Shown: positions 6,737-13,516 of the stretch, in pieces
Numbering within the stretch: position 1 is the first letter of the stretch
Layout: every line of letters starts with the position of its first letter
Source of the DNA: Gemmatimonadota bacterium
GTDB lineage: Bacteria > Gemmatimonadota > Gemmatimonadetes > Longimicrobiales > RSA9
DNA length: 13,516 nt
Reading direction: 5' to 3'
NCBI GenBank assembly: GCA_012027055.1
Contig: VEPF01000018.1
Location: 1-13,516, forward strand
The notes under the pieces: generated by a model
What the model saw: the letters and a program-made list of their open reading frames with translations, nothing else
The model's database searches: none
What the model was told of the DNA's origin: nothing
Program-made: the position numbers and the translations under genes

Positions 6737-9465
6737 CCGCCGTTCGCCGCCCGGATCTGCACTGCCCGCGCCAGCTCATCGCGCGGCTGCAGGACTTTCC
6801 GGCGGACATCGGCGGGCAGGTCCGGGTGCGCGGCCAGGAAGTCGTCCACGACCTGCAGGGCTGCCGGCGAGCTGTGCCCGCCAATGAAGGCATCGAGCCA
6901 GCGGGGCAGGAAGAAGATCCGGCGGTGGTCCCGGAGCCAGACGGCGCGCTCCAGCGCGGGCCGCAGCCACGGCAGGCTGAGCTGGTCCTGCAACTCGTGG
7001 TTGAAGCCCGCCAGCGACGCCGTGACCCACTCCTCGTTCAGCTGCGAATCCTCGAAATAGCGGGCGAAGTACGCCGCCTTGCCCGCCGCGCTCGGGATCG
7101 CGGCGCCTGCGGCGAACGCCGATCGGGGTGCTTCCGCAGTCGAGTCCCGCTGCTGCTCGGCGGTCAGCCGCGCGAGCGAGCCCGGCTCCCCCAGGGCCAG
7201 CAGCCGGGTCACGGCCGCCCAGCGACTGGGCTGCGGCAGCGGCTTGCCGTCGAACGCGCGCCGGCCGTCCAGGAAGTCCTGCAGGGCGGCCACGCCGGCG
7301 GGCGAGCGGGCGCTGCCCAGGAGCGCGTCCAGCGCTGCCTTCCGGAGATCGTAAGGCAGTGCCGCAGCACCCGTCCGCTCCAGCAGCACGGCCTCCAGGC
7401 GCTCGGCGAGCCCGCTGCGAGCGGCGCCCGGGGGCAGGTAGCGCTCCAGCGCCGTGGTGGCACGACCCAGCAACAGCCCGCTGATCTGTTCGTCGCGCTC
7501 GCGCTCGAAGGCGACGATGGCCGCAGCCGCGAACCGCGCGGGCGCCAGCCGCTGCTCCCGCACCAGGTCCCAGAGCGCGCCCCAGGCCAGCGCCCGTGCC
7601 AGGTCATCGCTCAGGGTCGCGGCGTTCGCGAGCAGCCATGCCGCGGAGCGCGCATCGGGAAGGAAGATGCCGTAGCCGTAGTCGCCATCGTTGGGGAACA
7701 CGTAGGCCGGCGCGGGGCGCCCGACGGCCGCGGCGACTTCGGTGGACACCCCGGTGAAGGGCACGTCGAGCACCACGTCCGCAGCGTCCGGGTATCCGAG
7801 CCGAACCCGCACCCGGCCGGGCCACCAGCCCCCGCGATCACCGGGCAGCGTCACGGCCGGGCGCTGGCGGAGCACGAGAGAGGTGATCCGCCCGTCGTCG
7901 CCCGTGGCCAGCTCCGTCTCGACGATGGGCGCGCCGGCCCGCAGGATGTACTGCTCGCCGAAGCGGGCGAGGTCCTGCCCGGCCGACGCACCGATGGCGG
8001 CGAGCAGGTCCTGCCAGGTGGCGTTCCCGTACGCGTGCTGCCGCAGGAACTGCTGCACGCCGCGGCGGAAGGGCTCCTCGCCGACGAGGTACTCGAGCTG
8101 GCGCAGGATGGAGGGCGCCTTGTTGTAGACGATCGCGCCGTAGTGGCTCTTGGCCAGGTCCAGGTTCGGCAGCTCCTGCCACACGGCCGTGGTGCCGCTC
8201 GTCACATCCACCGCGTACGCCGCCGGTTTGTTGCGCAGGTAGAACGTCTTCCACGCGTTCGGGTCGGGAGTGAGCTGGGCCTGCACGCGCGCCGCCATGA
8301 ACGTGGCGAAGCCTTCCTTGAGCCAGAGGTCGTCGAACCAGCGCATGGTGACCAGGTCGCCGAACCACTGATGCGCGACCTCGTGGTACACCGTGTTGGC
8401 CCGGCCCAGCCGGCGCGTCAGCGTGGGCGGCTCCCGGAAAATGAAGTTGCTCTCGTTGTAGAAGATCCCGCCCACGTGCTCCATGCCGCCGAACGGGAAC
8501 GCCGGGGCGAGCAGTACGTCCAGCTTGTCGAACGGATAGTCCACCCCGAAGTACTGCTCGAGCCAGCGCAGCGCCGCCCGGTTCAGGGCCAGCAACGTGT
8601 CCGCATCCGCTTCCGCCGCGCGGGAGCGGCGCACCAGCAGTCTCGTCTCGCCGGCGACGTCGGCGGCCCGCGGGCCCGCGCGCTCGACTTCGGGCGTGCC
8701 GAAGGCATGCCATGGCCCGGCCGCGAACGCGGCCAGGTAGGTACTGATCGGGGGAGTCCTATGGAACGTCCAGCGCACGCTGCCGCCGGCCACCGTGTCG
8801 CGCGCGGCCAGGGCGCCGTTGGCGAGCACGCGCCACGCGCCCGGGACGGTGATGGTCCAGCGGAAGCGCGCCTTCAGGTCGGGCTGGTCGAACACCGGGA
8901 ACAGCAGCTGGGCGTCCGAGGGCACGAGCAGCGTGTAGAGGTAGCGGGCGCCGTCGGCCGGCGCGGGCAGGTCGGGGCGCGCCGCCTCCGGGCGGCTGCG
9001 CTCGGGCGCAGCATCACCGCCGCGCCGGAGCTCATCCACCGCGATGATCGCGGCACCGGCTGCGGCAATGCGCGCGGTGAACGCGAGCTGCAGCCGGTTG
9101 CGACCGGCCGTCAGCAGCGCCGCCGGCAGGATGATGTGCTGGCTGTCCCAGGCCGGCCGCGCGATGCCGCGACCGTTGACGGCCACGGCGTGCAGCGCCT
9201 GGCCCCGGAAGTCGAGCACGAGATCGCCGGCCCCGGCCGCGCGTTCCAGCGCGATCGCCACGGTCCCGCGCGCGCTGTCGCGCCCGGTCAGATCCAGCTC
9301 GAGGTCATAGCTGATGTCGCGGAGCGCGGCGGCGCGTGCCCGTGCCAGCTCCAGGGATACTCCCGGGCCGGGCGGCGCGGCCGGGAGCGGGGTCGGCTCG
9401 TGCGGAGCGGCCCCCGCGCAGGCAGTGCCCAGGAGGGCAGCGAGTAGGCAAACGGAAGCGCGCAT
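6733..9465 (-). CDS. M1 family aminopeptidase, lipoprotein, with long C-terminal helical domain
   Basis: About 910 residues, the normal length for a full M1 aminopeptidase. A lipoprotein signal MRASVCLLAALLGTAC places lipidated Cys16 at the membrane. The N-terminal beta domain (about 30-240, with PVFDQPDLKARFRWTI typical of M1) precedes the catalytic domain: G-G-M-E-H (326-330) in the GAMEN position, HEVAHQWFGD with zinc ligands His361 and His365, Glu384 in WLKEGFA after the usual 18 residues, and Tyr447 in VYNKAPSIL. From about 560 to the end, Ala-rich helical repeats match an ERAP1-like C-terminal domain. It should remove N-terminal residues from peptides outside the cytoplasm. The start is uncertain: ATGs at 9465, 9474 and 9477 all fit, and none has a good ribosome site; 9465 gives the cleanest signal. 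It lies 102 nt downstream of the ARPP-1 gene on the same strand, with a hairpin between. Confidence 0.93.
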   Translation of the reverse strand: MRASVCLLAALLGTACAGAAPHEPTPLPAAPPGPGVSLELARARAAALRDISYDLELDLTGRDSARGTVAIALERAAGAGDLVLDFRGQALHAVAVNGRGIARPAWDSQHIILPAALLTAGRNRLQLAFTARIAAAGAAIIAVDELRRGGDAAPERSRPEAARPDLPAPADGARYLYTLLVPSDAQLLFPVFDQPDLKARFRWTITVPGAWRVLANGALAARDTVAGGSVRWTFHRTPPISTYLAAFAAGPWHAFGTPEVERAGPRAADVAGETRLLVRRSRAAEADADTLLALNRAALRWLEQYFGVDYPFDKLDVLLAPAFPFGGMEHVGGIFYNESNFIFREPPTLTRRLGRANTVYHEVAHQWFGDLVTMRWFDDLWLKEGFATFMAARVQAQLTPDPNAWKTFYLRNKPAAYAVDVTSGTTAVWQELPNLDLAKSHYGAIVYNKAPSILRQLEYLVGEEPFRRGVQQFLRQHAYGNATWQDLLAAIGASAGQDLARFGEQYILRAGAPIVETELATGDDGRITSLVLRQRPAVTLPGDRGGWWPGRVRVRLGYPDAADVVLDVPFTGVSTEVAAAVGRPAPAYVFPNDGDYGYGIFLPDARSAAWLLANAATLSDDLARALAWGALWDLVREQRLAPARFAAAAIVAFERERDEQISGLLLGRATTALERYLPPGAARSGLAERLEAVLLERTGAAALPYDLRKAALDALLGSARSPAGVAALQDFLDGRRAFDGKPLPQPSRWAAVTRLLALGEPGSLARLTAEQQRDSTAEAPRSAFAAGAAIPSAAGKAAYFARYFEDSQLNEEWVTASLAGFNHELQDQLSLPWLRPALERAVWLRDHRRIFFLPRWLDAFIGGHSSPAALQVVDDFLAAHPDLPADVRRKVLQPRDELARAVQIRAANGG

Positions 9466-9515
9466 GCCCGGCATCATGCGCGCCCACTGGCGGCACGGCA
9501 ACCGTCGTTTCCGCA

Positions 9516-9548
9516 CGAAGGCACGAAGGATCTTGCTTCGTGCCTTCG
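9516..9548. repeat. CACGAAG-family hairpin between two same-strand genes
   Basis: CGAAGGCACGAAG (9516-9528) and its exact complement CTTCGTGCCTTCG (9536-9548) form a 13-bp stem with a 7-nt loop. The arm uses the same CACGAAG unit as the 190-bp element at 5240-5429. It lies between the ARPP-1 stop and the M1 start. It lacks a T-run, so it is not a classic terminator, but it could act as an attenuating or RNA-stabilising hairpin. Confidence 0.75.
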
Positions 9549-9567
9549 CGTGAACCCGGTGCCGCCG

Positions 9568-10566
9568 TTAGCGGCGGCGTCTCCAGCTGGGCGGTGCGAG
9601 CGGCGCGCCCGGCGGCCGCGTCGGCTCGGGGTTCCGCACGGCGGGGAACGCGGAGAGGTGCACCAGCCGGTCCGCCTCCGTCAACTCGCCGCCGATCACC
9701 AGGCCGCGCAGCACGCAGTACTGCCCCTTCCCGGTGGTGGGTGCGGGCGTGCGCTCGGCATGGCGCACGGCGTCGAGGTAGGCCGCCGCGGCGCCGGCGG
9801 ATGCCCGGGGCCGGCGGGCCGAGCGGGCACCGGCAGCCGGGACGTCGCTCGCGTGCTCGAGCGCATCCATGATGTAGCCGCGCAGCAGGCGCTCGTGGAG
9901 CCGCTCGTACAGGCGGTGGCAGCCGATCAGGTCGAGTCCGAGCGGCTGCTGGCCGGCGAAGGCCAGGAACCCGACCTGTCCATCCTGGCGGGGGAAGGCC
10001 TGCTCCCAGTCCGCGAGCCGGGAGCGGTTCGCTTCGTAGGCCGCGTTCAGATCGCCGGTGGCGCTCGCGCCGCCCACCTTCGCGACGGTTTCGGCGACGT
10101 CATTCCACACGTCGCCCTGCGCCTCGCGCAGCATGGTCATTGGTATCGAACCCGCGGCGGCCCGCGCCGCTTCCACCTCGCGCGCCCGGCGCCGTACCTT
10201 CGCGGGCGAGTGCTGGGGCGCCGGGGCCATGGCGTCGCTCGCGAAATGCCAGCGGCCGTGCTCCATGCAGTACACGGGCAGCTCGGTCTGGCTGTGCGCG
10301 GGCAGCACGATGGAGCGGTTGGTGGTGCGGTTCTGGCGCGAGCCTATGAGCTGTTCGCCATCGAGCACCAGCACGTCCGCAGCGCCCGCGTTCTTCGCGA
10401 GCAGCGCGGGGACGGTGCCCTCCCCCACCTCGCCGATCGCCAGGGTGCCGGCCGCCACGGCCTCCGCCAGCAACTCGTAGGGGAGGCGGGCGCCGGCGGG
10501 CGCCAGGAGCGGGAACAGGGTCAGTCCCTCCAGTCGCTGGGAACTGCCGATCTTGACATCGAGCAT
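9568..10566 (-). CDS. ARPP-1 (DUF6569-like) domain protein
   Basis: A 332-residue protein without a signal peptide, so cytoplasmic. The first 110 residues carry the pattern I know from the ARPP-1 family (named for association with ADP-ribosylglycohydrolase and rhodanese-phosphatase proteins): LTLFPLLAP, then GEVGEGTVPALLAKNAG, LDGEQLIGSRQNRTTNRSI (68-85) and PVYCMEHGRW (97-106). A charged helical stretch follows (RRRAREVEAARAA) and a second conserved part with GQQPLGLDLIG and YIMDAL. The C-terminal 30 residues are Pro/Arg-rich and probably disordered. The biochemical function of the family is not known to me; the name comes from gene neighbourhoods in nucleotide-signalling and conflict systems. 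No such partner gene is present here. The start is set by AAGGAGG ending 4 nt before the ATG. A promoter-like element at 10636-10658 lies 70 nt upstream. Confidence 0.8.
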   Translation of the reverse strand: MLDVKIGSSQRLEGLTLFPLLAPAGARLPYELLAEAVAAGTLAIGEVGEGTVPALLAKNAGAADVLVLDGEQLIGSRQNRTTNRSIVLPAHSQTELPVYCMEHGRWHFASDAMAPAPQHSPAKVRRRAREVEAARAAAGSIPMTMLREAQGDVWNDVAETVAKVGGASATGDLNAAYEANRSRLADWEQAFPRQDGQVGFLAFAGQQPLGLDLIGCHRLYERLHERLLRGYIMDALEHASDVPAAGARSARRPRASAGAAAAYLDAVRHAERTPAPTTGKGQYCVLRGLVIGGELTEADRLVHLSAFPAVRNPEPTRPPGAPLAPPSWRRRR

Positions 10567-10635
10567 GGTGCCTCCTTCAGGCTGGCGCAGGCACCGCCGC
10601 ACTCCGCGGTTCGGTAGCTCTGACGGTGTTGCCCG

Positions 10636-10658
10636 ATGATACGACCGGGGTGTGACAG
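10636..10658 (-). promoter_or_regulatory. Promoter-like element upstream of the ARPP-1 gene (CTGTCACAC-N8-TATCAT)
   Basis: On the minus strand CTGTCACAC is followed after 8 nt by TATCAT, a good -10. This is the best of three such sites in the window. Compared with the remembered PafBC-dependent consensus TTGTCRGTG-N8-TANNNT it keeps TGTCR, the 8-nt spacing and TANNNT, but has CAC in place of GTG. It shares TGTCACACC-n-CGGTC with the site before the WYL operon. The -35 position for sigma-70 spacing reads GTCTCG, which is not a consensus hexamer. Confidence 0.45.
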
Positions 10659-10838
10659 CGAGACCCGGCCGCGCGGACGCGGTGCGGGCGGGTGCGACCC
10701 TGGCCCGCGACCGGTGGCGCGCGCACCGTGCCGGCAGGCGGCCCGGCAGTGCTTGCCTGCGCGCGGCGGCGGGTGCCATGGTTGGACGACGCCGAACCCG
10801 GCGGCCGGTCCCGGCCGCCGATCCGCCCCGAGGTACGC

Positions 10839-13516
10839 ATGACCATCGCAAGCGCTCGTCGTGCCCTGAGCGGGCTCGTGCTGCTGGCCGGCCTGCCCGC
10901 GTCCGCGCGCGCGCAGGAGCCGCGCACGCTGCTGCCCATCGAGTTCCAGCGCTCCCTGGAGTACCGGTGGCTGGGCAAACCGGTGCTGGCCAGCCGGGTG
11001 CTGGACGACCTGGCCGGTCCGGCCACGTGGGTGTTCTCCGGCACGGGCACGCTGGCCTTCCGCACCGTGGCGATGCCACCGCTCGGCGGGGGCACGGCGC
11101 TGCGCGTGCTGCGGGTGGACCTGCGGATGTTCACGGACTCGCCGGCGCCCACCCGCAACCGGCTCTCCGCCGTCAACCTGCGCCGGCCCTTCGACCGCGA
11201 GGACTGGCGCGCCTACAACCGCTTCTCGCTCTGGATCCGGCCGGAGCTGTCGGGCTTTCCGATGCTGCCGCTGCAGCTGGTGCTGCACAACGACGGCGAA
11301 GTGAAGGTGCCGGACGCATACAACCGGGAGGGCACGCACTACGTGACCCTGCTCAACGACCGGTGGCAGCAGGTGGTGTGGGAGATCGAGCCGCTGGCGC
11401 GCGACCAGGTGACCGGCCTGGAGATCGGCTACTGGGTGAACAAGCTGCTGGCCGACCCGACGGACCGGGTGGCGTTCGAGATCGGCCGGCTGGAGCTGCA
11501 GCGGGTGGAGCCCGATCACGTCGAGGGCTGGCAGGTGGCGCCCGGCCGGATCGCCTTCAGCCACAGCGGCTACGCCAGCACATCGCCGAAGACGGCGCTC
11601 GCGAGCGGACTGGACGCGACGGAGTTCCGGCTGCTGCGCCTGGACGGCAACGTGCAGGGCGAGATCGCGCTGGCCGCGCCGGTGCGGACGGTGACCGGCC
11701 GGCTGGGCAGCTTCCAGCTGCTGGACTTCTCGAGCGTGCGGCAGCCGGGCAACTACGCGCTCCAGGCCGGCGGCGTGCGCTCCGGCCCCTTCCGGATCGC
11801 GGAGGATGTCTGGCACGGCACGATCCGCAAGGCCGTCAACTTCTTCTTCGGCGAGCGCTGCGGCTTCGCGGTGCCGGGCTCGCACGGCGTCTGTCACACC
11901 GACTGGACGGCCACACTCGGGGATCGGCGTGTGGTCATGAACGGCGGCTGGCACGATGCCGGCGACCTCTCGCAGGGCGGCGTGAACACGGCGGAAGCCA
12001 CCTACGCGCTGTTCGCGCTCGCGGAATCACTGCAGGAGGCCGGTACTGACACCGCGCTCGTCGCGCAGCTGGTGGACGAGGGCAGCTGGGGTCTCGACTG
12101 GCTGTTGCGCGTGCGCTTTCCCGGCGGCTACCGGGTCCACTTTGCCAGCAACAACCTGTGGACCGATGGCATCCCCGGGAACGCGGACGACCGCACCCGC
12201 GAAGCGCGCAACAACCCGCCGGTGAACTACCTGGCGGCGGCGGCCGCGGCCGTGGCCGCGCGCGTGCTGCGCGGGCGCGCTCCCGAACTGGCGGCGCGCA
12301 GCCTGGCCGTGGCGGAAGAGGACTGGGGTTACGCCCTGACCGGGACGGAGGGCCCCGCGAGCTGGAACACCACCGCGTTCGCGGCCACGCGCATGGAGCT
12401 CGCCGCCATGGGCGCGCTCGCATCGCTCGAGCTGTACCGGACCACCGGGAGCGCGGCGTACGCGGCGCACGCCCAGGAGCAGGCGCAGGTAATCCTCGGC
12501 TCCCAGGAGCAGCGCTTCGTCGGGCGGGACTTCCCGCTGGCCGGCTTCTTCTACACGGGCCCGGACCGGGACACGATCTTCCACCAGTTCCATCGCGGCA
12601 ACGATCAGGCGCCGATCGTGGCGCTGGCCCGGCTCTGCGAGGCGTTCCCGGACCACCCCGACTGGATGCGCTGGTACGCGGCCGTGGCCCGGTACGCGGA
12701 GTACCAGAAGCGGACCGCGGAGACGACGTACCCGTACGGGTTCCTGCCCGCGTACGTGTACCACGAGCGCGACACCGTGCAGGTGCCGGACAGCGGCGGG
12801 CTGCACCAGGCCACGCGCGCCGCCTACCTGGCGCAGGTGCGGCGAGGCATGGCGCTGGGCGATGGCTACTTCCTCAAGGCCTTCCCGGTGTGGTTCGCGC
12901 GGCGCGGCAATTACGGCGTGCTGCTCTCGCAGGCGAAGGCGCTCGCGACCGCGGCCAGGCTGCGCCGGGCCGCGGCCGCGCTCGCGCTCGCGGAGCGGCA
13001 GGCCCAGTGGGTGGTGGGGCGCAATCCGTTCGCGCAGAGCACCATGTACGGCGAGGGCTACGACTGGGCGCAGCAGTACAGTGTCTCGTCGGGCGACTTC
13101 GTGGGCGCGCTGCCGGTCGGCATGATCACGCGCGGCAACGATGACGCGCCCTACTGGCCGGCCGCCAACATGTACGTCTTCAAGGAAGTCTGGGTGCACC
13201 CGGTGGCGCGCTGGCTGTGGCTGATGCAGGACCTGCCGGGCGGTGCCGCTCCGGCGACGTCCGCTCCGCCGCCCGCCACTCCGCTGGCGATCACGGTCAC
13301 CTCGACCACCGGCGCCGACGGGCAGGTCGGCATCCGCGCGCAGGTGCGGGGCGCGGGTGCGCACCGGCTGGTGCTGCGCAGCGAGAACCTGCTGCTGCGC
13401 GAAACCCAACACGCGGTCAATCTCGGCAGCGGTGGGAGCGCGACGGTATCGTGGCAGGGCTCGCTGCGCGAGCCGTACGCGCCGTGGATCGCCGTGATCG
13501 TGCCCGGTGGGAGCGT
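10839..13516 (+). CDS. Secreted modular GH9 glycoside hydrolase (cellulase family), open at right edge
   Basis: The frame is open for 892 codons to the edge. The signal peptide is MTIASARRALSGLVLLAGL..SARAQ (cleavage near 26). Domains in order: a beta-sandwich, carbohydrate-binding-like module (about 40-230, with RFSLWIRPELSG and AFEIGRLELQRV), a CelD-type Ig-like domain (about 235-320), and the GH9 alpha-barrel beginning IRKAVNFFFGERCG. Catalytic aspartates lie in GGWHDAGD (Asp373, Asp376), and Glu783 in FKEVWVHPVARWLW fits the acid/base residue. NPFAQSTMYGEGYD is the GH9 signature region; the usual PHHR-type His/Arg motif is replaced by LPVGMITRGNDDAPYWPA. After about residue 803 a Pro/Ala linker leads into another beta-type domain, cut by the edge. 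It should hydrolyse beta-1,4-glucans or related chains outside the cell. GAGG lies 5 nt before the ATG. The 272-bp gap upstream holds the ARPP-1 promoter-like element and a short GC palindrome. Confidence 0.92.
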   Translation, partial: MTIASARRALSGLVLLAGLPASARAQEPRTLLPIEFQRSLEYRWLGKPVLASRVLDDLAGPATWVFSGTGTLAFRTVAMPPLGGGTALRVLRVDLRMFTDSPAPTRNRLSAVNLRRPFDREDWRAYNRFSLWIRPELSGFPMLPLQLVLHNDGEVKVPDAYNREGTHYVTLLNDRWQQVVWEIEPLARDQVTGLEIGYWVNKLLADPTDRVAFEIGRLELQRVEPDHVEGWQVAPGRIAFSHSGYASTSPKTALASGLDATEFRLLRLDGNVQGEIALAAPVRTVTGRLGSFQLLDFSSVRQPGNYALQAGGVRSGPFRIAEDVWHGTIRKAVNFFFGERCGFAVPGSHGVCHTDWTATLGDRRVVMNGGWHDAGDLSQGGVNTAEATYALFALAESLQEAGTDTALVAQLVDEGSWGLDWLLRVRFPGGYRVHFASNNLWTDGIPGNADDRTREARNNPPVNYLAAAAAAVAARVLRGRAPELAARSLAVAEEDWGYALTGTEGPASWNTTAFAATRMELAAMGALASLELYRTTGSAAYAAHAQEQAQVILGSQEQRFVGRDFPLAGFFYTGPDRDTIFHQFHRGNDQAPIVALARLCEAFPDHPDWMRWYAAVARYAEYQKRTAETTYPYGFLPAYVYHERDTVQVPDSGGLHQATRAAYLAQVRRGMALGDGYFLKAFPVWFARRGNYGVLLSQAKALATAARLRRAAAALALAERQAQWVVGRNPFAQSTMYGEGYDWAQQYSVSSGDFVGALPVGMITRGNDDAPYWPAANMYVFKEVWVHPVARWLWLMQDLPGGAAPATSAPPPATPLAITVTSTTGADGQVGIRAQVRGAGAHRLVLRSENLLLRETQHAVNLGSGGSATVSWQGSLREPYAPWIAVIVPGGS

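Noticed and set aside
6109..9447. Plus-strand open frame of over 1100 codons opposite the lipoprotein M1 aminopeptidase gene
   Set aside because: It is the antisense shadow of a well-supported gene in GC-rich DNA: low-complexity Arg/Gly/Gln-rich translation, no recognised motif and no ribosome site.
10801..10818. GC palindrome GCGGCCGGTCCCGGCCGC shortly before the GH9 start
   Set aside because: The 8-bp arms contain only G and C, which is likely by chance at this composition, and no second copy or partner was seen.
11887..11896. TGTCACACC inside the GH9 gene, matching the promoter-like element core
   Set aside because: It encodes conserved-looking coding residues (VCHTDW), has no TANNNT at the right spacing and lies within a gene on the plus strand.
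12230..12290. Alanine-run repeat in the GH9 gene
   Set aside because: It is a helix of the GH9 catalytic barrel encoded by GC-rich codons, not a separate repeat element.
10521..13412. Two long minus-strand open frames opposite the GH9 gene
   Set aside because: The GH9 frame carries signal peptide, catalytic aspartates and glutamate; the opposite frames show only biased low-complexity sequence.

Overview
The window is very GC-rich coding DNA (about 70% G+C by eye) from a Gram-negative-type bacterium whose proteins carry many signal peptides and lipoboxes. A WYL regulator pair, two different M1 metallopeptidases, a modular GH9 glycosidase and many Ala/Arg-rich exported proteins together suggest Gemmatimonadota or a similar soil phylum. 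That placement is an inference; there is no rRNA or tRNA gene to confirm it.

Layout. (1) 1-2920, minus strand: a tight three-gene operon of two WYL-domain regulators resembling PafB and PafC, overlapping by 14 bp, then a lipoprotein serine hydrolase (class C beta-lactamase fold, cut by the left edge) whose GTG start lies 1 nt after the preceding stop. (2) 2921-3279: a divergent control region. (3) 3280-5238, plus strand: a secreted M1-type metallopeptidase. (4) 5239-5452: a gap between convergent genes holding a 190-bp symmetric palindrome built from CACGAAG units, followed by three 10-bp tandem units. (5) 5453-5971 (minus) and 6185-6736 (plus): two exported proteins of unknown function, diverging from a control region with a 19-bp perfect palindrome. 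(6) 6733-9465, minus: a large lipoprotein M1 aminopeptidase whose stop codon overlaps that of its convergent neighbour. (7) 9466-9567: a spacer with a 13-bp-stem hairpin of the same CACGAAG family. (8) 9568-10566, minus: an ARPP-1 (DUF6569-like) protein. (9) 10839 to the right edge, plus: a modular secreted GH9 glycoside hydrolase, still open at the edge.

How the genes may fit together. Most products act outside the cytoplasm: peptide breakdown by two M1 enzymes, a cell-wall or ester hydrolase, and a beta-glucan hydrolase. The cytoplasmic exceptions are the two WYL regulators and the ARPP-1 protein. The strongest unlisted signal is a promoter-like element, roughly YKGTCACRC-N8-TAKCAT, with the same geometry upstream of three minus-strand transcription units: the WYL operon, the 172-residue exported protein and the ARPP-1 gene. 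It resembles the promoter class that PafBC activates in mycobacteria, so the window may hold both the regulator and members of its regulon. No CRISPR array, tRNA, rRNA or transposase gene was seen.
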